From assembly GCA_020636535.1 (NCBI GenBank), contig JACJXT010000011.1, positions 1,178,001-1,242,000 on the forward strand: 64,000 nt of DNA. Reading direction: 5' to 3'. The notes under the pieces were generated by a model that worked only from the letters and a program-made list of their open reading frames with translations, was not told the DNA's origin and made no database searches. This DNA comes from Chitinophagales bacterium (lineage in GTDB: Bacteria > Bacteroidota > Bacteroidia > Chitinophagales > JADIYW01). The translations under genes were made by a program, and so were the position numbers. Position 1 is the stretch's first letter, and each line of letters begins with the position of its first letter. Positions 43,682 through 52,624 of the stretch are shown here, piece after piece.

Positions 43682-45694
43682 TTACATATTGAAAATAATA
43701 TAAAAATCGCTACCTTGTTTTATCTCACTGTTAAAACCAACATTAGCGTTCATTTTTTCTGCTAGCTCTTTACATAAAATCAAACCTAAACCAGTACCTT
43801 TTTCGCTAGAATTACCAACAGTGCTAGTATCTGCTTCTATATTAAAAATTTTTTGTTGGTCATTTTCACTAATACCAATTCCATTGTCTTTTACACCAAC
43901 TTTAATTTTTTTATCATTTAAAATTTCAGAATATAATAAAATAGTACCATTGTTTGGTGTAAACTTTATAGCATTAGATATATAATTTCGTATAATAGTT
44001 TCAATTATATTATCATCTATATTGGCTTGTATGGTATTGTCAATAGTATTATTGATAGTAATGTTCTTTTCTGCTGCATTGTATTGAAGTGCATCAACTG
44101 CTTTTTGACTTATAGGTAAAATTGCTTGTTCTTGAAGATTAACTTTTATATTATTGGTTTGCGATAAAGACCATTTTAGCATATTTTGTAGTAGTTCAAA
44201 TAGTTTGTTAGAGGAATCATTTATTGTAAGCAGAAATTCATTAATTTCTTCTTTAGATAAATTGAATATTTGTTTTTGTAATGCATTAGTGATATTTCTA
44301 AAAGCAGACAATGGATTTTTTAAATCGTGAGCTACTATAGAAAAGAGTTTGTCTTTTGTAGCATTAAGTGTTTTTAATTGTTGATTTTTTTCTTGTAGTA
44401 TAGCATTGGTCTCTGTTTTAAATTGATTGCTTTTTCTAAGTACATTTACTAGATATAGAAGTAGTAAAGAAAGTAATGCAATAGCAATTAAAATAATCAT
44501 ATTGCGTTTTAACTTACTTTGTTTTAATAGGTTGTCTTTTTCTAATAAATTAATTTGTGTTTCTTTTTTTTCTGTTTCATAGTATTCATCTAAGTAATAA
44601 ATGTCAGAAGCTAATGCAGCATTGGCAATAGAGTCTTCTATGGTTTTGTATCTTTTATAATACTCCAAACTTAATTTATAGTTTTCTTTGTCATTATTCA
44701 ATAAATATAAATTGTATAGATTGTCTTTTAATCCATCATAATCTTCAAAAGCTTCTAATGCATTCTTACATTTTAATAAATATTGTTCAGCAGTAGAAAA
44801 CTCTTTTTTAACTCTATAAATATTGCCTTTAATATCGTAGCAATAAGCTAAAGCAAAATCATCATTAATAGATCTAAAATAATTAATAGCCGAGTCAATA
44901 TATTGATTCGCTAAATTTATTTGATTGGTTTCTGCTAAAAAGTTAGCATAACTAATATAAGTGTTATTTAATTTATAAGTAAAATCACTTTTTTTGTCTA
45001 AGGTCATACTTTTATCAAAGTATTTTTTTGCATTTGAATAATCTTTGCTTTCTAAATAATTTATAGACAAATTATTTAATAGACTACTTTTTATAGAAGG
45101 AATACTAGCAACAGCTAAACCTTTTTTAATATATTTATTAGAAGTTTCGTATTGTTTTAAATTAGCATAGTTAATACTTAAACTATTATAAAAATAAGGC
45201 AGCACTTCTGCATTTATACTGTCTTTATGTTGTTCGTAATATTTTATAGCATCTAATAAGTATTTGCTAGATAACTTATAGGCACTTAAATCAGAATAGG
45301 TTAAACCAAGATCACCTAAAATACTGGTAATTTTTAAATGGTCATTAATTGCATAAGCAATATCAAGTGCTCTATTAAAATATACTAAAGCAGAATCTTG
45401 TTTCTCTAACGATACAAAAGCGAGACCTTTAGTTCTAAGTGCTACACAATTTTGAAATGAATTTTGCTTTAATTTATTGATTTTAAAAATATTATTTATA
45501 ATAATAATAGAAGAATCAGGATTATATTTCCAATACAGCTCTGCTAACTTTAATTGTGCATCAATTTTCTTATCTGTTGATTTACTTTGCCGAATAACTT
45601 TATTCAAGCTATCAATTGTAGTATTAGCATTTAATTGTGAACTAAATAAACAAAAAAGTAAAAACCATATGTAGTTTAACTTCAAAGATTTCAA
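43682..45694 (-). CDS. TPR-containing sensor histidine kinase
   Basis: 670 residues from a TTG start at 45694; no in-frame ATG lies near the signal peptide (KLNYIWFLLFCLFSSQLNA). Periplasmic TPR repeats span about 25-370. One TM helix follows (MIILIAIALLSLLLLYLVNVL, about 393-415), then a coiled coil, the H-box FSIVAHDLKNPLSAFRN (His about 456), the N-box and the G-boxes DNGIGISE and GTGLGLILCKEL. This TPR-kinase/LuxR-regulator pairing is common in Bacteroidota. It is divergent from the first exported-protein gene, whose promoter box lies in the shared 124-bp region. Confidence 0.92.
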   Translation of the reverse strand: MKSLKLNYIWFLLFCLFSSQLNANTTIDSLNKVIRQSKSTDKKIDAQLKLAELYWKYNPDSSIIIINNIFKINKLKQNSFQNCVALRTKGLAFVSLEKQDSALVYFNRALDIAYAINDHLKITSILGDLGLTYSDLSAYKLSSKYLLDAIKYYEQHKDSINAEVLPYFYNSLSINYANLKQYETSNKYIKKGLAVASIPSIKSSLLNNLSINYLESKDYSNAKKYFDKSMTLDKKSDFTYKLNNTYISYANFLAETNQINLANQYIDSAINYFRSINDDFALAYCYDIKGNIYRVKKEFSTAEQYLLKCKNALEAFEDYDGLKDNLYNLYLLNNDKENYKLSLEYYKRYKTIEDSIANAALASDIYYLDEYYETEKKETQINLLEKDNLLKQSKLKRNMIILIAIALLSLLLLYLVNVLRKSNQFKTETNAILQEKNQQLKTLNATKDKLFSIVAHDLKNPLSAFRNITNALQKQIFNLSKEEINEFLLTINDSSNKLFELLQNMLKWSLSQTNNIKVNLQEQAILPISQKAVDALQYNAAEKNITINNTIDNTIQANIDDNIIETIIRNYISNAIKFTPNNGTILLYSEILNDKKIKVGVKDNGIGISENDQQKIFNIEADTSTVGNSSEKGTGLGLILCKELAEKMNANVGFNSEIKQGSDFYIIFNM

Positions 45695-45749
45695 TATTCA
45701 TAGTTTTGATATGATAAATTTACCTTTTTTTATTGAGTTAAAAAAATTA

Positions 45750-45796
45750 TAGTGAAAAATCACTATGGTACAAAAAGAAGCATCATTATACCTTTA
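45750..45796 (+). promoter_or_regulatory. Shared promoter element 1 (box + N21 + CTTTA)
   Basis: Box TAGTGAAAAATCACTATGG + TA (45750-45770), exactly 21 bp, then CTTTA at 45792. It includes the palindrome AGTGA-AAAA-TCACT-like core. It is 48 bp from the ATG at 45819. It lies between the divergent sensor kinase and exported-protein genes, so it might also affect the kinase. Confidence 0.8.
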
Positions 45797-45818
45797 CATT
45801 AACAAAAACAAAAACATT

Positions 45819-46280
45819 ATGAAAACAATCACATTCATTTTAGTTAGCTTACTAGGTTTTGCTAGCTACGCACAAGACAACTTTGCTTTTTATCAAGCAC
45901 AACACAACAACAGTTCGTATCAAAATCAAATGGTAACCATTTATGATATAGCTGATGCGTCGTTATTAAAATCTACTATTGATTTTAGTAATAAAGAACA
46001 ATCGTACAAAAATTTTATCGCAAAGAATTACAACGAAACAAGTATTCAGTTTTATGTAAATACTTTAGACCAAAATGTAGGTATTGATATTAAAGGCAAT
46101 CAACTAAACCATTACATTACTAAAATTATGGATGCTAATGGAGCTGTACTATCTCAATTACCAGCAACTGATAATTTAAATGCAAAGCTATGTACTAAAA
46201 ATTGGGACAAAGGTACTTATCTCATTCAAATTGTAGATACTAACTATGAGGTACTAGCAACAGCAATGGTAGAAAAATAA
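45819..46280 (+). CDS. Small exported protein with a T9SS sorting-domain-like C-terminus
   Basis: 153 residues from the ATG at 45819; the in-frame ATG at 45765 lies inside the promoter box and is rejected. Signal peptide MKTITFILVSLLGFASYAQ. The C-terminal 70 residues (ITKIMDANGAVLSQL ... WDKGTYLIQIVDTNYEVLATAMVEK) closely parallel the T9SS type A domain of the 48736 product (W-x-VGTYIIQVVDDKNQALATAKIIK). The protein may be little more than a sorting/attachment domain with a short N-terminal part. A terminator follows. Confidence 0.75.
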   Translation: MKTITFILVSLLGFASYAQDNFAFYQAQHNNSSYQNQMVTIYDIADASLLKSTIDFSNKEQSYKNFIAKNYNETSIQFYVNTLDQNVGIDIKGNQLNHYITKIMDANGAVLSQLPATDNLNAKLCTKNWDKGTYLIQIVDTNYEVLATAMVEK

Positions 46281-46309
46281 CAAGAGTTCTTTATGTATCA
46301 ACCTTTTTT

Positions 46310-46339
46310 GAGAGGTATTATATAATGCCTCTCTTTTTT
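46310..46339 (+). terminator. Rho-independent terminator
   Basis: GAGAGGTATTA (46310-46320) pairs with TAATGCCTCTC (46323-46333) with one G-U pair, followed by six T residues (46334-46339). It closes the 45819 unit 30 bp after its stop. Confidence 0.85.
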
Positions 46340-46434
46340 AAATTATATTATTTCTATAGATAAATTTTCATAGTTTTTGGTGAGTAGTCTTATTAATGTT
46401 CTAAAATATTTTTAGGACTGCTTTTTATAAAAAT

Positions 46435-46481
46435 TAGCGAAAAAATACTATGGAATATTTATTTAAAAACAATCAACTTTA
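46435..46481 (+). promoter_or_regulatory. Shared promoter element 2
   Basis: Box TAGCGAAAAAATACTATGG + AA (46435-46455), 21 bp, then CTTTA at 46477. It is the most diverged copy (ATAC for TCAC and AA for the final TA), 59 bp before the ATG at 46515. Confidence 0.75.
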
Positions 46482-46514
46482 AATTATTAATCAATAAATA
46501 AAAACAAAAAAATC

Positions 46515-46958
46515 ATGAAAAATATAATTAAAATTACGCTACTACTTTTTGCATGTACTTTACTACTAAATGCTTGTAAAAAAGAAAACATCATTTTTAA
46601 AAATGAGTTTATGCACACTTGGTATCTTCAAAAATATGAAGAAAATGGAGTAGACAAAACACAAGAGTTTGACTCAGTTTACCATAACTATACGCTAACA
46701 TTTGATAATGTAAAAAACTATGCTACAGATGAATATGATGATATTTTTATAGAATCTTTTTATCATCACGGAACATTGTTCGTAGAATATTATGGCTTTT
46801 TTCAGTTCTTACGACCAGACAAACTAAAGCTACAATATAGTGGTAGTACATATAATACAAAAGCATTTACAATAGAATTTGTAAACAAAGGTAGCGACGA
46901 ATTTATCATCAATGAGGTGAGTGGTATTACTACCAAACGCTATTCCTTTAGAAAATAA
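46515..46958 (+). CDS. Lipocalin-like lipoprotein
   Basis: 147 residues. MKNIIKITLLLFACTLLLNAC gives a lipoprotein signal (LLNAC). The mature part starts with a tryptophan-containing strand FMHTWYLQKYEENGVD, alternating beta strands (YTLTFDNVKNYATDE, TKAFTIEFVNKGSDEF) and ends RYSFRK, the layout of Bacteroidota lipocalin-like (DUF4488/DUF5004-type) lipoproteins. It would sit on the outer membrane, perhaps binding a small ligand. It has its own promoter box. Confidence 0.7.
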   Translation: MKNIIKITLLLFACTLLLNACKKENIIFKNEFMHTWYLQKYEENGVDKTQEFDSVYHNYTLTFDNVKNYATDEYDDIFIESFYHHGTLFVEYYGFFQFLRPDKLKLQYSGSTYNTKAFTIEFVNKGSDEFIINEVSGITTKRYSFRK

Positions 46959-47022
46959 ATATTCAAATATAAGATAATATAAAATATTTTTTACCGACAT
47001 AAAGAAGCGTAAAAAGTAAAAT

Positions 47023-47069
47023 TAGCGAAAAATTACTATGGTAAAGTCGTATAGCATTTATAAGCTTTA
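47023..47069 (+). promoter_or_regulatory. Shared promoter element 3
   Basis: Box TAGCGAAAAATTACTATGG + TA (47023-47043), 21 bp, then CTTTA at 47065; ATG at 47097. It serves the four-gene run 47097-51328. Confidence 0.8.
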
Positions 47070-47096
47070 TACTATTATAAATTTAAACAAAAAATT

Positions 47097-48725
47097 ATGA
47101 AAACAATTTTAAAAACAAGTTTCTTTTTAGTGGTATTATTAATTACTACAACTATTGTAGCACAAACACCACAATCATTCTCTTATCAAACTGTAATAAG
47201 AGATAACACAGGTAATCCATTAGCTAATCAAAGTATAAGCTTAAAAATAAGTATACTAAAAGGAGAATCAAATGGAACTACTGTTTATTCAGAAACACAT
47301 AATAAAACAACTAATGCTTTTGGGTTAGTCAATTTAAATATTGGAGATGGTAGTGTTGTAAGTGGCAACTTTGCTAACATTAATTGGGGAAACGACATCT
47401 ATTTTGTTAAAACAGAATTAGATGCTACTGGTGGAAACAATTTTACAGTAATGGGCGTGCAACAGTTATTATCAGTTCCTTATGCATTACATGCCAAAAC
47501 TGTAGCAATAGATAATGTAAACGATGCAGATGCCAATCCAACAAATGAATTACAAGATTTATCTTTCAATAATTCAACTGGAGTATTAAGTATTAGCAAC
47601 GGAAATTCTGTTACATTACCAACAACTTCTGGTGGTGATAATTGGGGAACACAAACCGTACAACACAATACAACACTAAGTGGAAACGGAACAACAGCAA
47701 GTCCATTACAAGTGGTAGGCGATTTAACCGACGACCAAACACTTTCATTGAGTGGGAATAACTTATCTATTAGCGGAGGAAATTCAGTTAATTTAAATAG
47801 TATAGATAATCAAATACTTACATTAAGTGGCGATAATTTAACTATAAGTAATGGTAATACTGCAAATTTAAGTAGTATCGATAATCAAACGCTTTCGTAT
47901 AATAGCGTATCTGGTCAGTTGAGTATTGTTAATGGAAATAGTGTTACCATTCCATCTTCTGCGGATAATTGGGGTAGTCAAACAGTACAACACAATACAA
48001 CACTAAGTGGAAATGGAACAACAGCAAGTCCATTACAAGTGGTAGGCGATTTAACTGATGATCAAACACTTGCACTAAGTGGAAATACCTTAAGTATAAG
48101 TGACGGAAATAATGTAGATATGTCTGGTATATCATCTTTTATTTATAGACAAATAAATTTAGATCCAAGTTATCCTGAGTTAGATGATGTCAATCAAATT
48201 GTATACTTAAATGGTACTACAAGTACAGTAGCACTGCCTTCAGATCCAACAATAGGTAGAATTGTATATTTAACTTCCTCTGCTTCTGCAACTAAAATTT
48301 CATCGAACGGTAAAGCTTTACGAAAAGATGGAACTACTTATTTAGGAGATACTATTATTACTATGCAAAATTTAGCTAATGGAACTGGAATAATTGGTTT
48401 AATATATACAGGCAATCAATGGATGCTATTTTCTAATGAATCAAATGCTGGATTGAAAACTAAAGTTCAAGGTAAAGTAGATGCAACTGGTTTTGCAGGA
48501 GCATTCTATGTTTCTAAACCTGTTGTTGGTACTAAGGTCAGTACTGGCACTTATAGATTAAGTATAGATTCAGAAAATATGAATATATATAACTGCATGG
48601 TAACTACAAAAACAGAAGGAACAATTGCATCCGTTTCTAATAGTGCAGACTATATAACTATTTATATATATGATATATTTACAAATTTGAAAGTAGATTC
48701 TGAATTTAATTTTATCCTATATTAA
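47097..48725 (+). CDS. Exported repeat protein with a tail-fibre-like head region
   Basis: 542 residues. Signal peptide to about residue 22 (IVAQTPQ). Residues about 24-140 (FSYQTVIRDNTGNPLANQSI...PYALHAKTV) form the domain often found at the start of Bacteroidota surface proteins with tail-fibre-like ends. Then come two near-identical blocks, NWG(T/S)QTVQHNTTLSGNGTT..DLTDDQTL (about 182-225 and 295-335), separated by SLSGNNLSISGGN-type short repeats, which suggest a beta-helix or beta-solenoid. The C-terminal 200 residues are unique and lack an evident T9SS domain. It is probably surface-exposed. Confidence 0.7.
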   Translation: MKTILKTSFFLVVLLITTTIVAQTPQSFSYQTVIRDNTGNPLANQSISLKISILKGESNGTTVYSETHNKTTNAFGLVNLNIGDGSVVSGNFANINWGNDIYFVKTELDATGGNNFTVMGVQQLLSVPYALHAKTVAIDNVNDADANPTNELQDLSFNNSTGVLSISNGNSVTLPTTSGGDNWGTQTVQHNTTLSGNGTTASPLQVVGDLTDDQTLSLSGNNLSISGGNSVNLNSIDNQILTLSGDNLTISNGNTANLSSIDNQTLSYNSVSGQLSIVNGNSVTIPSSADNWGSQTVQHNTTLSGNGTTASPLQVVGDLTDDQTLALSGNTLSISDGNNVDMSGISSFIYRQINLDPSYPELDDVNQIVYLNGTTSTVALPSDPTIGRIVYLTSSASATKISSNGKALRKDGTTYLGDTIITMQNLANGTGIIGLIYTGNQWMLFSNESNAGLKTKVQGKVDATGFAGAFYVSKPVVGTKVSTGTYRLSIDSENMNIYNCMVTTKTEGTIASVSNSADYITIYIYDIFTNLKVDSEFNFILY

Positions 48726-48735
48726 ACTAAAAAAC

Positions 48736-49212
48736 ATGAAAAATATACTATTTATAATCATATTTTTATTTACTATTAAAGCTTACACACAAGAAGTAAT
48801 TGCTACAACTGGAAATCATTATAGCAATACCAATTATAGCATGAGTTTTACTATTGGCGAACCTATTATTACTACTTATACTACTAGTAATATTATAATG
48901 ACACAAGGTTTTCATCAAACAAAATTGACAGATATTGCTAGTTTTATTAAAAACTTTTATAGTGATGCGACTATTAGTGTGTTTCCAAATCCAGCAGTAA
49001 ACAGTGTACAAATTAATTTGAAGAGTGATAAACTAATTCAATACAAAACCAATGTATATGATATTAGTGGAAAATTAATTTACCAAACAGCATTATTAAA
49101 TGCCACTCAACAACAAATAGAAGTTAGTCATTGGTCTGTTGGTACTTATATTATACAAGTAGTCGATGATAAAAACCAAGCACTAGCAACTGCAAAAATT
49201 ATTAAACAATAA
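48736..49212 (+). CDS. T9SS type A sorting domain-containing protein
   Basis: 158 residues. Signal peptide MKNILFIIIFLFTIKAYTQE. An N-terminal block (TTGNHYSNTNYSMSFTIGEPIITTYTT...MTQGFHQ) is the short domain usually found just before T9SS tails. The tail has ISVFPNPAVNSVQINL and DISGKLIYQ...VGTYIIQVVDDKNQALATAKIIK, a clear type A sorting domain. It is essentially a free sorting module. Start is 10 bp after the preceding gene. Confidence 0.85.
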   Translation: MKNILFIIIFLFTIKAYTQEVIATTGNHYSNTNYSMSFTIGEPIITTYTTSNIIMTQGFHQTKLTDIASFIKNFYSDATISVFPNPAVNSVQINLKSDKLIQYKTNVYDISGKLIYQTALLNATQQQIEVSHWSVGTYIIQVVDDKNQALATAKIIKQ

Positions 49213-49216
49213 AATT

Positions 49217-50254
49217 ATGAAAAATATATTTTTATTAGTTATGATTTTGTTGAGTACTCAATTTGTAATTCAAGCAGAAGAAAATCAAGTGTGCGAAAAA
49301 CAAATGGCAACACTTTATAACGAACTGTCTGATATTGATGGCATAAGCAATATTTATGAAGAAAATAAAAGTGATTACGACTATTACGAGTTGCGAGATC
49401 AATACATTACTATTATAGATAATTGTAATTATGGCGACATATGTAAAAACGATAAACTTTTTGCCAGACACTTATTTTGGTCGCAACTCTATTTAGCTAA
49501 TTTGGCATTAGAAGCAGAACGATTTGGTGAAGCTGAACAATTTATTACCAATACTTTAGATAATTATAGACTAATTAATAATGATATAGCATTAACTGAA
49601 GATGAAAAAAAAGAAATTTTTACTATACAAAATAATGCCATTGATTTACTTAAAATGTATAATACAAATGCAGATGTAAATTATATGATTAATACAATGT
49701 ATATCAATGCAAAAAACTATACAGATAATAGCATTTTTACAGATGTTGGTTTGTCATGTGTCAATATGAAATTACCAACAAGCGTTCCTTTTTCTAAATT
49801 AATGAATATAAAATCAGTATTTAGTAATGATGATATGCTTTTATTAGATGATTATGCAATGTATATTATTAAAAATAAAATTTATGAATATACTTCTGTC
49901 GATTTATCTTATAAAGAAGTACTAGTATATACTTTGGTTTATAGTGCTTTTAATAAAATACAAAACAATTCATTAGATAGTGTTGCTCAATATATTCAAC
50001 CATTAAACGAAATTTGTGTTGGTTTACCTTATATGTTTCCAGCAATCACTTCTGTTTACTTATTTCAAATCGAATATTATTTACAACAAAAAGATTATTT
50101 AAAAGCATATTCATTTTTAAGTCAAATTATATTGTATTTTAATTATTTCGATGCAGAAAAATACGAGTTAGATTTAATTAAAAACTACATTTTTAGCAAT
50201 TACAATCTCTGTGTAGAAAAGCTCAACAGAAAGGATTTAATCACTAATAAATAA
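49217..50254 (+). CDS. Exported helical protein of unknown function (paralogue A)
   Basis: 345 residues. Signal peptide MKNIFLLVMILLSTQFVIQAEE, then all-helical sequence with Tyr/Asn/Asp-rich helices, which suggests TPR-like repeats (LFARHLFWSQLYLANLALEAERFGEAEQFI; FQIEYYLQQKDYLKAYSFLSQI). It is homologous to the next gene: both share (Y/D)YLQQKDYL(K/S)A(Y/F) and end with NYN(L/F)C(V/A)EKLNRKDL. Position in the regulon suggests an envelope role. Starts 4 bp after the preceding stop. Confidence 0.65.
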   Translation: MKNIFLLVMILLSTQFVIQAEENQVCEKQMATLYNELSDIDGISNIYEENKSDYDYYELRDQYITIIDNCNYGDICKNDKLFARHLFWSQLYLANLALEAERFGEAEQFITNTLDNYRLINNDIALTEDEKKEIFTIQNNAIDLLKMYNTNADVNYMINTMYINAKNYTDNSIFTDVGLSCVNMKLPTSVPFSKLMNIKSVFSNDDMLLLDDYAMYIIKNKIYEYTSVDLSYKEVLVYTLVYSAFNKIQNNSLDSVAQYIQPLNEICVGLPYMFPAITSVYLFQIEYYLQQKDYLKAYSFLSQIILYFNYFDAEKYELDLIKNYIFSNYNLCVEKLNRKDLITNK

Positions 50255-50260
50255 AATATT

Positions 50261-51328
50261 ATGAAATACTTATGCTTACTATTTAGCTTGATTTGTATAA
50301 ATACTTATGCAGAAGAAAATTCGTATAACGATTGCTTTGCAAAGATAGGTCTACTTCATGAAGAAGTGTTGTATAATTTAGCACACAACGATCCAGATTT
50401 TCCAGAATACTACAAAGGTGTTTATGCAAACCAAAATTATTTAAACTACGATTCACTATTAATACTTTACAATAAAACATATAAAACTTGCATATTTGTA
50501 GATGAAGTAAATTCAATTGCTGAATACAAAGATTATATGTTTCAACTACAAATAGATTTAGGAAATCTATCTATCATTAACAAAAACTATAAAAATGCAT
50601 TATTAATTTTAGATAGAAATTTTGTTTTACTAGACCATTTAAATCAAGATGACCTATTTAATGAAGAAGCATTATTCGATTTTTTTGAATATTATATTAA
50701 TTGTTTAACAGCAAAAGATACTAGTACTTATGTTGACCAATATGAAGTGCAAATACTTGAAAAACTAATACAGTATGTAGATAAAATTCAAATAGATAAT
50801 AAAATAAAACTCAAAGCAGAAGTTTTAAATTTAATTTGTAGATATATATCACAAATAAAAACATTTAACCTTAATAAACTACATGATGTTAATAGTAATT
50901 ATTCAAATTTTGAACTTACTTTTTTTAATAACTATGCACAATTTATTATAGATAATAATTTAATTGCTTACGATTACGACAATTATGACTACTACACAGC
51001 AATAGCTTTTCCATTCATTATAAATGCACAAAAAGCACTACAAAATAAAGATATAAAAACAGCAGAAAACTACATACACTATTTTGATAAATTGAGTATT
51101 GCAGGAAAATATTTAAGAATACCAATTAATTATATATATATTACTTATGCTGATTATTATATTCAACAACAAGATTATTTAAGTGCTTTTATTTATATAG
51201 GTACATTTGTAAAATATGCATATCTATTTAAAAATGCTGGAGATATTGCTACTTATAATTATCTAATAGACAATTATAATTTCTGTGCAGAAAAGCTCAA
51301 CAGAAAAGATTTACTACTACAAAAATAG
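50261..51328 (+). CDS. Exported helical protein of unknown function (paralogue B)
   Basis: 355 residues, tandem paralogue of the 49217 product. Signal peptide MKYLCLLFSLICINTYAEE, first cysteine-bearing helix CFAKIGLLHEEVL in the place of CEKQMATLYNELS, and C-terminal YYIQQQDYLSAFIYI ... NYNFCAEKLNRKDLLLQK. Its stop codon TAG (51326-51328) is also the first three bases of promoter element 4. No known family. Confidence 0.65.
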   Translation: MKYLCLLFSLICINTYAEENSYNDCFAKIGLLHEEVLYNLAHNDPDFPEYYKGVYANQNYLNYDSLLILYNKTYKTCIFVDEVNSIAEYKDYMFQLQIDLGNLSIINKNYKNALLILDRNFVLLDHLNQDDLFNEEALFDFFEYYINCLTAKDTSTYVDQYEVQILEKLIQYVDKIQIDNKIKLKAEVLNLICRYISQIKTFNLNKLHDVNSNYSNFELTFFNNYAQFIIDNNLIAYDYDNYDYYTAIAFPFIINAQKALQNKDIKTAENYIHYFDKLSIAGKYLRIPINYIYITYADYYIQQQDYLSAFIYIGTFVKYAYLFKNAGDIATYNYLIDNYNFCAEKLNRKDLLLQK

Positions 51329-51372
51329 CGAAAAATCACTATGGTATATCCAATCAAAAACATTCAACTTTA
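51326..51372 (+). promoter_or_regulatory. Shared promoter element 4
   Basis: Box TAGCGAAAAATCACTATGG + TA (51326-51346) starting on the stop codon of the preceding gene, 21 bp, then CTTTA at 51368; ATG at 51403. Confidence 0.8.
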
Positions 51373-51402
51373 AACTATTACAAAACAATTAAAACAAAAA
51401 TT

Positions 51403-52053
51403 ATGAAAACAATTATTAAAATCGCAATGTGTTTATCTTTCTTTCTTGTACTAAGCTGTACTAAAGATAACGAAGTAACACCAGAAGAAAACCAACCAAT
51501 TCAACCAACAGAAACAACAACTTATACTATAAAACCATTTCAAAGTTTATGGACAGATAAACAAGAAATACAACAAGTTGCCAATATGCATGTTGCAGGT
51601 AGTTACGAAGCTGGTAATCTGTTGTACTTTACTACATCAGGTAAAATTACTCAATTAGGTGTTTTTGCTGGTGAAGCAGGTAAATTTAGAGTTACTCTTT
51701 GGGATGTAACTACGCAATCTGTTATTCGTTCTATACTTATAGATGCACCAACTGCTAACAATACTTATTATGCTAATATAGATGCAGTTGATGTTATAGC
51801 AAATAAACAGTATATTTTATCAACTAATAATAAAAACTTTGAAGATAATACTACAACTACACAACCTTACATTTATAAATTAGAAAACGGAGAACGAGTT
51901 TATGATCCAATCTATCCAATTACTTATGATAAAGTTACTTATATAAATGCAGTAGAAAAAGTTGGAGATGCTTTAAGTTATCCAACACCAAGTTCATTAG
52001 TTAATAATAAATTTATGGGTGTACCAGATTTAGTTTTTGTATATGAAGAATAA
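51403..52053 (+). CDS. Lipoprotein with a DUF4082-like beta-sandwich
   Basis: 216 residues. MKTIIKIAMCLSFFLVLSC is a lipoprotein signal (LVLSC). A short acidic linker (TPEENQPIQPTETTT) leads to a beta-rich domain that resembles DUF4082 or carbohydrate-binding sandwiches: GNLLYFTTSGKITQLGVFAGEAGKFRVTLWD...QSVIRSILI...YILSTNN. It is likely an outer-membrane or surface lipoprotein; the ligand is unknown. It is first of a unit of up to three genes. Confidence 0.7.
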   Translation: MKTIIKIAMCLSFFLVLSCTKDNEVTPEENQPIQPTETTTYTIKPFQSLWTDKQEIQQVANMHVAGSYEAGNLLYFTTSGKITQLGVFAGEAGKFRVTLWDVTTQSVIRSILIDAPTANNTYYANIDAVDVIANKQYILSTNNKNFEDNTTTTQPYIYKLENGERVYDPIYPITYDKVTYINAVEKVGDALSYPTPSSLVNNKFMGVPDLVFVYEE

Positions 52054-52071
52054 CTAAGTAAACATTTTCCT

Positions 52072-52099
52072 CGCAGAGTCTCTCTTAGAGGACTCTGCG
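52072..52099. terminator. Hairpin between lipoprotein genes (possible attenuator)
   Basis: CGCAGAGTC (52072-52080) pairs with GACTCTGCG (52091-52099), with an inner CTC/GAG extension. It is followed by AAATCTGAAAC, not a T-tract, so it is more likely a partial stop, RNA processing site or dispersed repeat than a strong terminator. It lies 30 bp before the next ATG. Confidence 0.5.
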
Positions 52100-52128
52100 A
52101 AATCTGAAACAACTAAAAACAAAAAATC

Positions 52129-52620
52129 ATGAAAACAATTAAAATACTAAGTTTGCTTTTTTCTACGATACTATTTGTACATCAAAGTTTTGCAGGAAAC
52201 AAACTCAATGAAGACATCTTTCTAGGAACATTAAATCGTAATGAATTTAATAGCACTATTAATTTTATGATACTAGCCGATAGTAAATTAAATTTTGTAG
52301 TAGGAGATACTTTAGATTTATATCGCTTAAATATAACTTATAATGATAAATCAAGTCAAGAAGAAGTGGAAACCTGTTGGCAAAATAATATAGCTAATAA
52401 AAATCAAAGTAAAATAGCAAGAGTACGAATCACAGGTTTCAATCAAAATATAATTTTTATTACATTAATAAGAGATTATTTTTTAAATCTTAAGCCAACA
52501 AGCCATTATTTTAATTATCAAATACTATTTGAAAAACCTATTTTTTTCAATGCACAACAAGCAAAAGAAGTAAATCAAATGTATAATAATTTAAAAAAAC
52601 CATTATTAAAAAAACCATAG
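52129..52620 (+). CDS. Exported protein of unknown function
   Basis: 163 residues. Signal peptide MKTIKILSLLFSTILFVHQSFAGN with no lipobox. The rest has a beta-strand pattern (LNFVVGDTLDLYRLNITYND, NIIFITLIRDYFL) and a single cysteine (about 85). Not recognised. No promoter box precedes it, so it probably depends on readthrough past the hairpin from 51403; the next gene follows 4 bp later. Confidence 0.6.
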   Translation: MKTIKILSLLFSTILFVHQSFAGNKLNEDIFLGTLNRNEFNSTINFMILADSKLNFVVGDTLDLYRLNITYNDKSSQEEVETCWQNNIANKNQSKIARVRITGFNQNIIFITLIRDYFLNLKPTSHYFNYQILFEKPIFFNAQQAKEVNQMYNNLKKPLLKKP

Positions 52621-52624
52621 AACT

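Noticed and set aside
45765..45818. N-terminal extension of the 45819 gene (ATG at 45765)
   Set aside because: This ATG lies inside the conserved promoter box shared by four other genes, and the extension would place polar residues ahead of a clear signal peptide.
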